A stretch of 39,003 nt of DNA from JBCBWG01 sp039186015 (GTDB lineage Bacteria; Pseudomonadota; Alphaproteobacteria; Rhizobiales; Hyphomicrobiaceae): assembly GCA_039186015.1 (NCBI GenBank), contig JBCDAH010000028.1, forward strand, positions 1 to 39,003. The letters are read 5' to 3'. The notes under the pieces were generated by a model. That model was not told the DNA's origin. It did not search any database and saw only the letters and a list, made by a program, of their open reading frames with translations. Made by a program: the position numbers and the translations under genes. Below, in pieces: positions 32,302-39,003 of the stretch. Position 1 is the first letter of the stretch. Each line of letters opens with the position of its first letter.

Positions 32302-33513
32302 CTATGCACACCCGTTCTCACGCGCAAACGAAGCGATCACTGCGGCCGTCCGCTCGGCGACATCTTCCAGTACGACCGGGTCCATTCGATGGTGGACATC
32401 GAACATTAGGCTTGTTTGCCCAAGCTCTGCCGCAACCGGCAGCGGGGCGATGTCACGGTGGACGTAGACGTGCTCGCGGTAGATTTCCGGGCACGCCCCT
32501 GAGAATGCCGGCAAGCCCTCCGCGCGCAGCCGTTCGAAGATGTCTTCCCGCGTTGTCGCCGGGCGCATCTGATCGCGCATGAGAAACGCGTAAGCGCGAT
32601 AGTGAGCATGACGGTACGCCGGATCGGGAACAGGAATCCGGATGTTCGGACACCTTGACAGCGCCGCGAACCATGCCTGCGCATTGGCACGGCGCTGCGC
32701 GACCCACCGCTCAAGCTTGCGGTATTGGACGATGCCGATCGCGGCCTGCATTTCCGTCATGCGGTAGTTCGTTCCGACGGAATCGACCAACCAGCGAAAC
32801 CCCGGCGGCGGATTGCGATCAAAGACTTTGTCATGCGCCTTGCCGTGATCCTTAAAAGACCATGCGCGCTCCCAAGCCGCGCGATCACGAAAGAGTACGG
32901 CTCCGCCTTCCCCGCCGGTTGATATGATCTTGTCCTGGCAGAATGAGAAGGCGCTTGCATCGCCAAAGGACCCCACTGAACGCCCTTGGATGCTTGCGCC
33001 GTGAGCCTGCGCGCAATCCTCGATCAGCCGGATGCCGTTTTGAGAGGCCCAGTTCGCAAGCGCCGGCGCGTCGCACGGCCAACCGGCCACATGCACGGCG
33101 ATGACGGCTTTCGTCCGCGATGACAGGCATTTCGACACGGTTTCGACGGTGACGTTCTGCGAGTCGCGATCAACATCTGCGAAAATCGGCGTCGCGCCAA
33201 CCAGATCCACAACGGTCGCGGACGCCACGAAACTGCGCGGCGATACGATCACCTCATCGCCGGGGCCAATCTCAAATGCGCGCAGTGCAAGCTCAAGCGC
33301 CAGCGTACCATTGGCAACCGCGATGGCATGCGGCATCTGGTGGGCGTCAGCCAACATGTCTTGAAACGCCAGAACACGATCGCCGGTCCACTGGTTCACA
33401 CGCCCGGAGTGCAAGACGTCGACAACCGCGCCGACTTCGTCGTCTTCGTAGTGAGGCCATGGCCCATACGCAGGACCTGTCTCGGAAACGCGTTCAGCAG
33501 CCGACATTTGCAT
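32302..33513 (-). CDS. DegT/DnrJ/EryC1 aminotransferase, PglE-like
   Basis: A 403-residue PLP aminotransferase of the sugar-nucleotide family. Visible are PHAIAVANGTLALELALRA (PLP phosphate loop), FADVDRDSQNVTVETV, IRLIEDCAQAHGA (the Asp to the PLP nitrogen) and Lys195 in FSFCQDKIISTGGEGG, the Schiff-base lysine. The family transfers an amino group, usually from glutamate, to a keto-sugar nucleotide. Lying between PglD-like and PglC-like genes, it most likely makes UDP-4-amino-4,6-dideoxy-GlcNAc or a relative. No PglF-type 4,6-dehydratase, which would supply the substrate, is in the window. It differs clearly from the second DegT gene at 35624. Confidence 0.88.
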   Translation of the reverse strand: MQMSAAERVSETGPAYGPWPHYEDDEVGAVVDVLHSGRVNQWTGDRVLAFQDMLADAHQMPHAIAVANGTLALELALRAFEIGPGDEVIVSPRSFVASATVVDLVGATPIFADVDRDSQNVTVETVSKCLSSRTKAVIAVHVAGWPCDAPALANWASQNGIRLIEDCAQAHGASIQGRSVGSFGDASAFSFCQDKIISTGGEGGAVLFRDRAAWERAWSFKDHGKAHDKVFDRNPPPGFRWLVDSVGTNYRMTEMQAAIGIVQYRKLERWVAQRRANAQAWFAALSRCPNIRIPVPDPAYRHAHYRAYAFLMRDQMRPATTREDIFERLRAEGLPAFSGACPEIYREHVYVHRDIAPLPVAAELGQTSLMFDVHHRMDPVVLEDVAERTAAVIASFARENGCA

Positions 33514-33566
33514 CCTCGCTGACTCGGATCGTGTAACTGCGATCGTGCGCCCTCGCGCATCTACGA

Positions 33567-34196
33567 CTAGGAATCCTGACCTGCGACGGATCCGGTGAAC
33601 TTCTCGACGCGGACGTCGCCGTCGTCCGCAACCTCGCTCTTGAACACAATCTTCTTTGCGGTTTGTGCGAGAATGCCCAAATCCATCAAGAACGACCAGC
33701 GCTCGACGTACTGGACGTCAAGCGCGAACTTCTCTTCCCAGGAAATCGTATTGCGACCGTTGACCTGAGCGAGCCCGGTGATGCCGGGCCTGACGTCATG
33801 TCGCCGTGCCTGATCCGGCGTGTAAAGCGGGAGGTATTCCGTGAGGAGCGGGCGTGGACCAACAAGGCTCATGTCACCGCGCAGGACGTTGAACAGTTCA
33901 GGCAGCTCATCGAGACTGCTGCTGCGCAACCATCGGCCGAAGGCGTCCGTGCGCTCCGCGTCCGGTCGGAGACGCCCCGCACTGTCGACGGCAGCGTTCA
34001 TGGATCGAAACTTGTACATTCGAAAAATGCGGCCATGCAGACCGGGTCGTTCGTGCACAAAGAGAATGGGACGGCCGAGCCGGTACCAGATGATGGCGAC
34101 GACGACGATAAGAACCGGCGCAAGCAAAACCAATAACACGAAGGATACGACAACGTCGAACAGGCGCTTCAGCATGGGCGAACGAGTCCAATTCAT
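33567..34196 (-). CDS. Sugar-phosphate transferase to polyprenyl phosphate (PglC/WcaJ C-terminal type)
   Basis: A 209-residue monotopic phosphoglycosyl transferase. The N-terminal hydrophobic stretch (about 13-37) is the re-entrant membrane helix. The catalytic pair Asp96-Glu97 lies in SLDELPELFNVLRGDMS, followed by LVGPRPL and RPGITGLAQVNGRNTISWEE. It would move a sugar-1-phosphate from a UDP-sugar to undecaprenyl phosphate on the inner face of the membrane, the first step of glycan assembly. Small size without extra membrane helices and the adjacent PglE/PglD-like genes suggest a diNAc-bacillosamine-like substrate. ATG 34196 or 34175 may be the start; neither has a good ribosome-binding site. 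Confidence 0.9.
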   Translation of the reverse strand: MNWTRSPMLKRLFDVVVSFVLLVLLAPVLIVVVAIIWYRLGRPILFVHERPGLHGRIFRMYKFRSMNAAVDSAGRLRPDAERTDAFGRWLRSSSLDELPELFNVLRGDMSLVGPRPLLTEYLPLYTPDQARRHDVRPGITGLAQVNGRNTISWEEKFALDVQYVERWSFLMDLGILAQTAKKIVFKSEVADDGDVRVEKFTGSVAGQDS

Positions 34197-34235
34197 TGGT
34201 CAATGACATCCGGCGAAACAGGTGCGCTGACGCTC

Positions 34236-35543
34236 CTAGGCATATGACGCGACCTTCTCTTCAGTTCGGATCTCTTCGGCATATGCGCTTGCCGGTTGCG
34301 GGCGGGTCTGCAGTGCTTGCCGATAACGCGCCGCGATATCATCGAACCGATGGTTTGCGAGGACATAGGACTTGCCGCGTTCGCCAAGCCTGCGCCTCTG
34401 CTCAGATGACAAGGCTGCAAGCTCAATGATTGCACTGCGCAATCCAACTCTGTCCGAGATGCTGCGCGCAATACCACCTTGCGACATGGATACAGGATCT
34501 CCACACGGCGTGATCGGCAATAGAACCGGGAGCCCTTCGGTGAAGTAGTCCATGATCTTGTTTGGAGAGATGCCGTACTTGAACAGATCGGGTCTATCGA
34601 CCAGGCCGGCATAGCCGACATCGCAGCGCCGCAGCAGGGCCCGCAGCTCGTTTTTCGGCACCTGCCCGCAATAGGCGAACCCCTCGCCGAATGCGTCCAC
34701 TTTTTCTTGGATGGTCTGGCTCAGTGGCCCCCGACCAAAGACGAGAACACCAACGCGCGTTCCGTCGTCCAGCGTTGCACCTGGACCAACCGCGTCCAGG
34801 AATTCGACCACACTATTTGGCGGGCCCAAAGCGCCTGCGTAGACAAAGACGACCCGGCCGTCACTTCGCCAGGCTTCCAATATTCTTGAGGCTTTCAGAG
34901 CCGTTGGCGATTGCAAGGTCGCGCCCTCCGCAAACGTCTCGCTTAGTCCGTTCGGCACAACAATGAATGGCTTACTGCCGTAGCCACGTTCCACCATGTA
35001 GAGCCAGGCCTTGGGCAGCACCGACGCCACAACATCCGCGTGCTTGAACGCAAAGCGCTCGGCATGCGCCGTCACCTGAACGAACGGGTGGAACCGGGAC
35101 GTTCCGAGAAGTTCCGTCAAGCTGAGCGGCCACAGATCACGTATTTCAAAAACGAGTTGCGCCTGGAATTTGCGAGCCAGATCGCGCGCTGCGTAAATGC
35201 CGTGTGGATGCGGGCAGGAGTAGATGATCACATCTGGCTTCGGCAATTGGTCAGGAACACGGCTGGCAACGCGATAGAGCCCGCGGGCGAAGTCCAGAAT
35301 GTTCCTGAGCCGTGAGACGCCGTTTCCTGAATAGGGTGACGTTTTCACGAAGTGATATGTCACCCCATTGGTTCGGACGGGCGCATCGAAGTCAGCCTCG
35401 GGGAGCATCAGATGATGGAAAGAGCCCATAATGACAGAGCAGCCAATGCCATTGTCCTGCCATGCCTGCGCCAGCCGGAATGCGCGTTCCGCCGTCGCAA
35501 TGCCCGGGCCTCCCGAATAGTGATTGACATACCAAATGTGCAT
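34236..35543 (-). CDS. Glycosyltransferase family 4, WbuB-like
   Basis: A 435-residue cytoplasmic GT-B transferase. The start MHIWYVNHYSGGPGIATAER matches the WbuB-type group, with FEIRDLWPLSLTELLG and VVPNGLSETF in the acceptor half. The GT4 donor motif is seen around LFKYGISPNKIMDYFTEGLP. WbuB transfers N-acetyl-fucosamine in E. coli O26; here it should add the second sugar to the polyprenyl-linked residue. A GGGGA element stands before ATG 35543. It lies between the PglC-like gene (39 bp downstream) and the WbpE-like gene (80 bp upstream). Confidence 0.9.
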   Translation of the reverse strand: MHIWYVNHYSGGPGIATAERAFRLAQAWQDNGIGCSVIMGSFHHLMLPEADFDAPVRTNGVTYHFVKTSPYSGNGVSRLRNILDFARGLYRVASRVPDQLPKPDVIIYSCPHPHGIYAARDLARKFQAQLVFEIRDLWPLSLTELLGTSRFHPFVQVTAHAERFAFKHADVVASVLPKAWLYMVERGYGSKPFIVVPNGLSETFAEGATLQSPTALKASRILEAWRSDGRVVFVYAGALGPPNSVVEFLDAVGPGATLDDGTRVGVLVFGRGPLSQTIQEKVDAFGEGFAYCGQVPKNELRALLRRCDVGYAGLVDRPDLFKYGISPNKIMDYFTEGLPVLLPITPCGDPVSMSQGGIARSISDRVGLRSAIIELAALSSEQRRRLGERGKSYVLANHRFDDIAARYRQALQTRPQPASAYAEEIRTEEKVASYA

Positions 35544-35623
35544 TAGCGGTTCCCCACCATTGAGCCGGCGGCGCCGTACGCTGCGATTGTCCGTGCCAGG
35601 TACATTGGCGCACCTCCCAACGG

Positions 35624-36772
35624 TTATGTGGACCGGACCGCGTCAGCCACGCGCTCGATAATGAAGTCCTGCGTCTCGCGCGGCAGGTAAGGATGCATCG
35701 GTAAGCTGAGTACACTTTGAGATGCCGCTTCTGAAACAGACAGATCGCCTGCACGCATGGCACCTTGAAATGCTGTTTGGCGGTGCAGCGGCGTCGGGTA
35801 GTAGACCTGAGTCGGCACACCCTGGCCTCGCAACTTGGATTGCACCGCATCGCGCTTCGATGCCGGCAACCGCACTGTGTATTGCGCCCACACACTTGTT
35901 GTGCCGTTGGCGATCCGTGGGGTTTCCACGCAATCGGACAACCCGTTGCCGTAGCGCCGGGCAACGTCGTTGCGTGCCGCGATTTCATCCTCGAAGATCG
36001 CAAGCTTCTCGATCAACACGGCCGCCTGAATGGTATCGAGGCGGCCGTTGATACCGATCCGAACGTTGTCGTACTTGTCGTCGCCCTTTCCGTGAAATCG
36101 CAAGCTGCGCAGGAGCGCCGCCAGCTCCGCGTCTTGTGTGAAGACGGCGCCACCGTCGCCGTAGCAGCCGAGCGGCTTTGCAGGAAAGAAGCTCGCCGTC
36201 GTCGCATCACCAATCGTGCCGACCTTGCGTCCATGGCACGACGCTCCGAAACTCTGGGCTGCGTCGCAGATCAACTTCATACCATGGCGCGCGACGATCG
36301 GTTCGATGTGCTGGTAGTCGGCCGGCTGCCCAAACAGATCGACGGCAATCACCACGCGAGGCGTCAGCGCTTGTTGCTTTGCAATGGTGATCGCGCTTTC
36401 AAGCGCATCGGGATCCAAGTTGAAGGAGTGCGGACAGACATCAACAAACACCGGCGTCGCACCAAGCAGCGGCACGACCTCGGCTGTCGACATGAAGGTG
36501 AACGAGGGGCAGATAACAGCATCACCGGGTCCGACGCCCCACGCCATCAGAACCAACTGCAGGGCGTCGGTGCCGTTTGAGCAGCTGATCGCGTGATCAA
36601 CGCCCGCAAACTCTTCCAGCTGGCGCTCAAGGGTCGCAACCTCCGGACCCATGATGTATTGGCCGTGAGCCAGAACGGCAGCAATCGCCGTGTCGATGCG
36701 ATCACCAAGCCGCTTACGTTGTGCCGCCAGGTCAATGAACGCGATCTCCTTTGCCGCGACGCACTGGTTCAT
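35624..36772 (-). CDS. wbpE: DegT aminotransferase, WbpE-like (UDP-3-oxo-GlcNAcA aminotransferase)
   Basis: A 382-residue PLP enzyme closely resembling WbpE: IAFIDLAAQRKRLGDRID at the start, HGQYIMGPEVATLE, CSNGTDALQLVLMAWGVGPG, FVDVCPHSFNLDP, LICDAAQSFGASCHGRK, and Lys199 in ASFFPAKPLGCYGDGG. The YGDGGAVFTQD and GRLDTIQAAVL stretches also match. WbpE converts UDP-3-keto-GlcNAcA to UDP-GlcNAc(3NH2)A with glutamate as amino donor. The start is taken at ATG 36772, preceded by GAGAGAAG. An ATG at 36838 overlaps the upstream stop (TGATG) and would suggest coupling, but adds 22 residues the family lacks. Confidence 0.9.
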   Translation of the reverse strand: MNQCVAAKEIAFIDLAAQRKRLGDRIDTAIAAVLAHGQYIMGPEVATLERQLEEFAGVDHAISCSNGTDALQLVLMAWGVGPGDAVICPSFTFMSTAEVVPLLGATPVFVDVCPHSFNLDPDALESAITIAKQQALTPRVVIAVDLFGQPADYQHIEPIVARHGMKLICDAAQSFGASCHGRKVGTIGDATTASFFPAKPLGCYGDGGAVFTQDAELAALLRSLRFHGKGDDKYDNVRIGINGRLDTIQAAVLIEKLAIFEDEIAARNDVARRYGNGLSDCVETPRIANGTTSVWAQYTVRLPASKRDAVQSKLRGQGVPTQVYYPTPLHRQTAFQGAMRAGDLSVSEAASQSVLSLPMHPYLPRETQDFIIERVADAVRST

Positions 36773-36837
36773 CTGCCGACTTCTCTCAGGTAACTGTTGG
36801 CCAGCGTGGTGACGGAGGTGACCCGAAAACGCGCTCA

Positions 36838-37782
36838 TCAAACTGCGCCGCTCAGGTGCCGCTCAGCGGACGGGTGGAGAGAGCCGTCTTGCGTGAGCTC
36901 TGCGGTTCGGAAGCGCGAGACCAGCTCAATACTTGGGCGCACGTTGTCCAGGCCGTATCCTTTGCCGGCAAGGATCGCCTCGTAGCTGACGGAATGGAGA
37001 TCCGTAAATCCGTCCGAGAACTCTAGCTCTTCACCGTCAATCAGGACAGACCGATAGGTCGTCTTCGCGCCTTTGACGCTGTCAGGAAGGTTATTGCTGT
37101 CGAGCGACAGGAACCACCGCACATCGGCCTTCTCAAATGTAATCGCTCCGGCGGCTCGCGACGCATCGCGCAAATGACCGCTGCTCGATACAACAGGCCC
37201 GAACACGTATTGCAGCATGTCGAAGAAGTGGACACCGATGTTGGTCGCGACGCCGCCTGACTTCCGGTCATCCCCCTTCCACGATGCGTGATACCAACGT
37301 CCGCGCGACGTAATGTAGGTGAGATCAACGTTATGGCGCGTCCGCGACGCTGCAATACGGTCTCGAAGTGCGTTGACGGTCGGATGAAGCCGCAGCTGCA
37401 GGATGGAGAACACTCTCCGTCCCGTATCAGCCTCGCAGCGGGCGAGGTTCTCCAGGTCACCAGGATTGAGAACCAGCGGCTTTTCGCAAATGACGTGCGC
37501 GCCACTGCGCAGGCCGTGCATCGTATGCGCTTCGTGGAGATAGTTCGGCGAGCACACTGCGATATAGTCGAGCCCGATCTGTTGCCGACGGAGTTCGCTC
37601 ACATGGCGGTCGAATGCCTCGAATTCCGTAAAGAACTCGGCGTGTGGGAAGTGGCTATCGATAATCCCAACAGAGTCGTTGGGATCATATGCCACTTTCA
37701 GATCGCCGCCGACGTCTCTTATGGCGCGCATATGGCGAGGTGCAATATAACCTGCCGCTCCGATCAAGCCGAAATTGGTCAT
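36838..37782 (-). CDS. wlbA: Gfo/Idh/MocA oxidoreductase, WlbA/WbpB (UDP-GlcNAcA 3-dehydrogenase)
   Basis: A 314-residue NAD-dependent enzyme matching WlbA/WbpB throughout: FGLIGAAGYIAPRHMRAI (Rossmann), YDPNDSVGIIDSHFPHAEFF, CSPNYLHEAHTM, VICEKPLVLNPGDLE (the EKP motif), QLRLHPTVNALRD, DLTYITSRGRWYHASWKGD and GGVATNIGVHFFDMLQYVFG. WlbA oxidises C3 of UDP-GlcNAcA to the 3-keto sugar, the step between WbpA and WbpE; those genes flank it on both sides here. It ends in a TGATG overlap with a possible early start of wbpE, and begins 55 bp after the WbpA-like gene. The assignment is strong because motifs and neighbours agree. Confidence 0.94.
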   Translation of the reverse strand: MTNFGLIGAAGYIAPRHMRAIRDVGGDLKVAYDPNDSVGIIDSHFPHAEFFTEFEAFDRHVSELRRQQIGLDYIAVCSPNYLHEAHTMHGLRSGAHVICEKPLVLNPGDLENLARCEADTGRRVFSILQLRLHPTVNALRDRIAASRTRHNVDLTYITSRGRWYHASWKGDDRKSGGVATNIGVHFFDMLQYVFGPVVSSSGHLRDASRAAGAITFEKADVRWFLSLDSNNLPDSVKGAKTTYRSVLIDGEELEFSDGFTDLHSVSYEAILAGKGYGLDNVRPSIELVSRFRTAELTQDGSLHPSAERHLSGAV

Positions 37783-37837
37783 CGCAGTAGCCCCCCACCA
37801 TTACACCCAGATACCAATGCGACTAAGCCCGACATAA

Positions 37838-39003
37838 CTAAGCCTTGACCACGTTAGCCCCCGCCAGTCCTGCTGTTTCCATAGCGTTTCGACTATCGAC
37901 GATTAGACTGGCATTTCGCGAAAGCAATTCCCAATCGACACCATCATGATCCGTCGAAATCAAAACAACATCATATCCGGCGACCGAAGCGCCGGTTAAA
38001 TCGACGGACTTACGGCCAGCCAATTGGGAATGCTCCCGTGTCATCGGCACAACCGGAATGTAGGGGTCGTGATAGTCAACGGCTGCGCCACGGTCCTCAA
38101 GCATTTCGATGAACCGCAACGACGGGCTTTCGCGCATATCGTCGACGTTCTTCTTGTACGCCATTCCGATCAACAGAACGCGCGCGCCGTTGATCCCCTT
38201 CGCGGCCCTCTGGTCGAGCGCTTCACTCAGCCTCGAAACCACATATTTGGGCATGCTTGAATTGATTTGCCCGGCCAATTCGATAAACCGCGTCGTAATA
38301 TCGAATTCGCGCGCTTTCCATGTCAGGTAAAACGGATCAATCGGGATACAGTGACCGCCGAGCCCCGGCCCCGGATAGAACGGCATAAACCCAAAGGGTT
38401 TTGTCTTTGCCGCGTTGATCACTTCCCAGACGTCAATCCCCATGCGGCCATAAACAATCTTCAGCTCATTCACGAGGGCGATATTGACGGCGCGAAAGAT
38501 GTTCTCGGTCAGCTTCACGGCCTCGGCCGTCGAGGTCGAGGACACCGGCACGGTCTGCTCGACAAAACAATCGTAGAGCGCTTGAGCCGCAGCCATGGCA
38601 TCTTCACCGTCACCGCCCACCACTTTCGGGATCGTAGACGTTTCGAACAAGGCGTTGCCTGGATCCTCACGCTCTGGAGAAAACGCCAAGAAGAAGTCTT
38701 GCCCGGACCGCAGACCAGCGCTCTCGAGAATCGGCTTTACGACCTCATCCGTCGTACCCGGCCACGTCGTCGATTCGAGGATGATCAGTTGCCCGGAACG
38801 CAGGTTCCCGCAAATTGTCTCCGCCGTACTGATGACGAACGTGAGATCTGGATCGCGGTTCTTGGTCAACGGTGTCGGAACCGCGATGAGAATGGCATCG
38901 CACTCGGATAACCGTTCAAAATGGGTTGTTGGCGTGAATTGGCCCGATCGCACGCAGTGATCGATCAAGTCATCTGGGATCTGTCGAATGCAGCTCTTGC
39001 CCG
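37838..39003 (-). CDS. wbpA: UDP-N-acetyl-D-glucosamine 6-dehydrogenase, WbpA-like (5' end beyond window)
   Basis: The reading frame is open to the right edge; residues before the TTG at 38968 (GKSCIRQIPDDL) fit the family, so the true start lies outside. Visible in the 388 codons are ILIAVPTPLTKNRDPDL, LIILESTTWPGTTDEV, FSPEREDPGN, LTENIFRAVNIALVNELKI, the catalytic cysteine in GPGLGGHCIPIDPFYLTWKA, and the C-terminal GMAYKKNVDDMRESPSLRF followed by VDYHDPYIPVVP. It oxidises the C6 hydroxyl of UDP-GlcNAc to UDP-GlcNAcA with two NAD. GGHCIPIDP together with the WlbA and WbpE genes next to it favours this over UDP-glucose dehydrogenase. The Rossmann GxGxxG is off the edge. Confidence 0.9.
   Translation of the reverse strand, partial: GKSCIRQIPDDLIDHCVRSGQFTPTTHFERLSECDAILIAVPTPLTKNRDPDLTFVISTAETICGNLRSGQLIILESTTWPGTTDEVVKPILESAGLRSGQDFFLAFSPEREDPGNALFETSTIPKVVGGDGEDAMAAAQALYDCFVEQTVPVSSTSTAEAVKLTENIFRAVNIALVNELKIVYGRMGIDVWEVINAAKTKPFGFMPFYPGPGLGGHCIPIDPFYLTWKAREFDITTRFIELAGQINSSMPKYVVSRLSEALDQRAAKGINGARVLLIGMAYKKNVDDMRESPSLRFIEMLEDRGAAVDYHDPYIPVVPMTREHSQLAGRKSVDLTGASVAGYDVVLISTDHDGVDWELLSRNASLIVDSRNAMETAGLAGANVVKA

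Overview
The window is a GC-rich stretch of a bacterial chromosome. Several features fit an alphaproteobacterium: the MoxR / DUF58 / BatA-DUF4159 cluster divergent from a DUF1285 gene, the DUF6455 protein, the TAXI-type TRAP transporter with a fused permease, and the abundance of MmsB, crotonase and DoxX families. I cannot assign a genus. I saw no tRNA, rRNA, IS element or CRISPR array.

Layout. (1) 1-1109: 3' part of a von Willebrand factor A (VWA) protein, facing a secreted YHS-domain protein across a hairpin. (2) 1763-4916, minus strand: a catabolic operon of two tandem 3-hydroxyisobutyrate-dehydrogenase-like genes, a type II HAD dehalogenase and a DsbA-fold isomerase. (3) 5061-6525: a possible decayed small gene and a RhuM-family gene, the most accessory-looking part. 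(4) 6685-12747: a crotonase without catalytic glutamates, then a glyoxylate/2-hydroxyacid module. In that module a serine-glyoxylate-type aminotransferase diverges from a 982-residue FAD/Fe-S dehydrogenase, which is followed by its probable GntR/FCD regulator. A perfect 22-bp palindrome lies between the divergent genes. (5) 12851-13705: an SPFH/prohibitin protein. (6) 13889-20957, minus strand: MoxR ATPase, DUF58, BatA/DUF4159 and a VWA membrane protein, with DUF1285 divergent. (7) 21732-24708: a dihydrodipicolinate-synthase-family lyase, LysR regulator, DoxX and acyl-CoA thioesterase. (8) 24779-28183: a TAXI TRAP transporter (binding protein, a strong hairpin terminator, fused permease, small membrane protein). 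(9) 28346-29340: DUF6455 and a PilZ protein.

(10) 29688-39003: a surface-polysaccharide locus. On the minus strand are, in order, a WbpA-like UDP-GlcNAc dehydrogenase, a WlbA/WbpB oxidoreductase, a WbpE aminotransferase, a WbuB-like glycosyltransferase, a PglC-like sugar-phosphate transferase, a PglE-like aminotransferase and a PglD/NeuD-like acyltransferase. A plus-strand pair, CMP-sugar synthetase and glycosyltransferase, converges on them. The first three enzymes suggest a 2,3-diamino-uronic acid. The PglC/D/E-like set suggests a bacillosamine-type 4-amino sugar on a polyprenyl carrier. The NeuA-like gene suggests a nonulosonic acid.

The points most worth following are the GntR operator and glyoxylate module, the terminator inside the TRAP operon and the coupled small membrane protein at its end, the sugar locus with missing steps, and the branched inverted repeat at 24225-24286.
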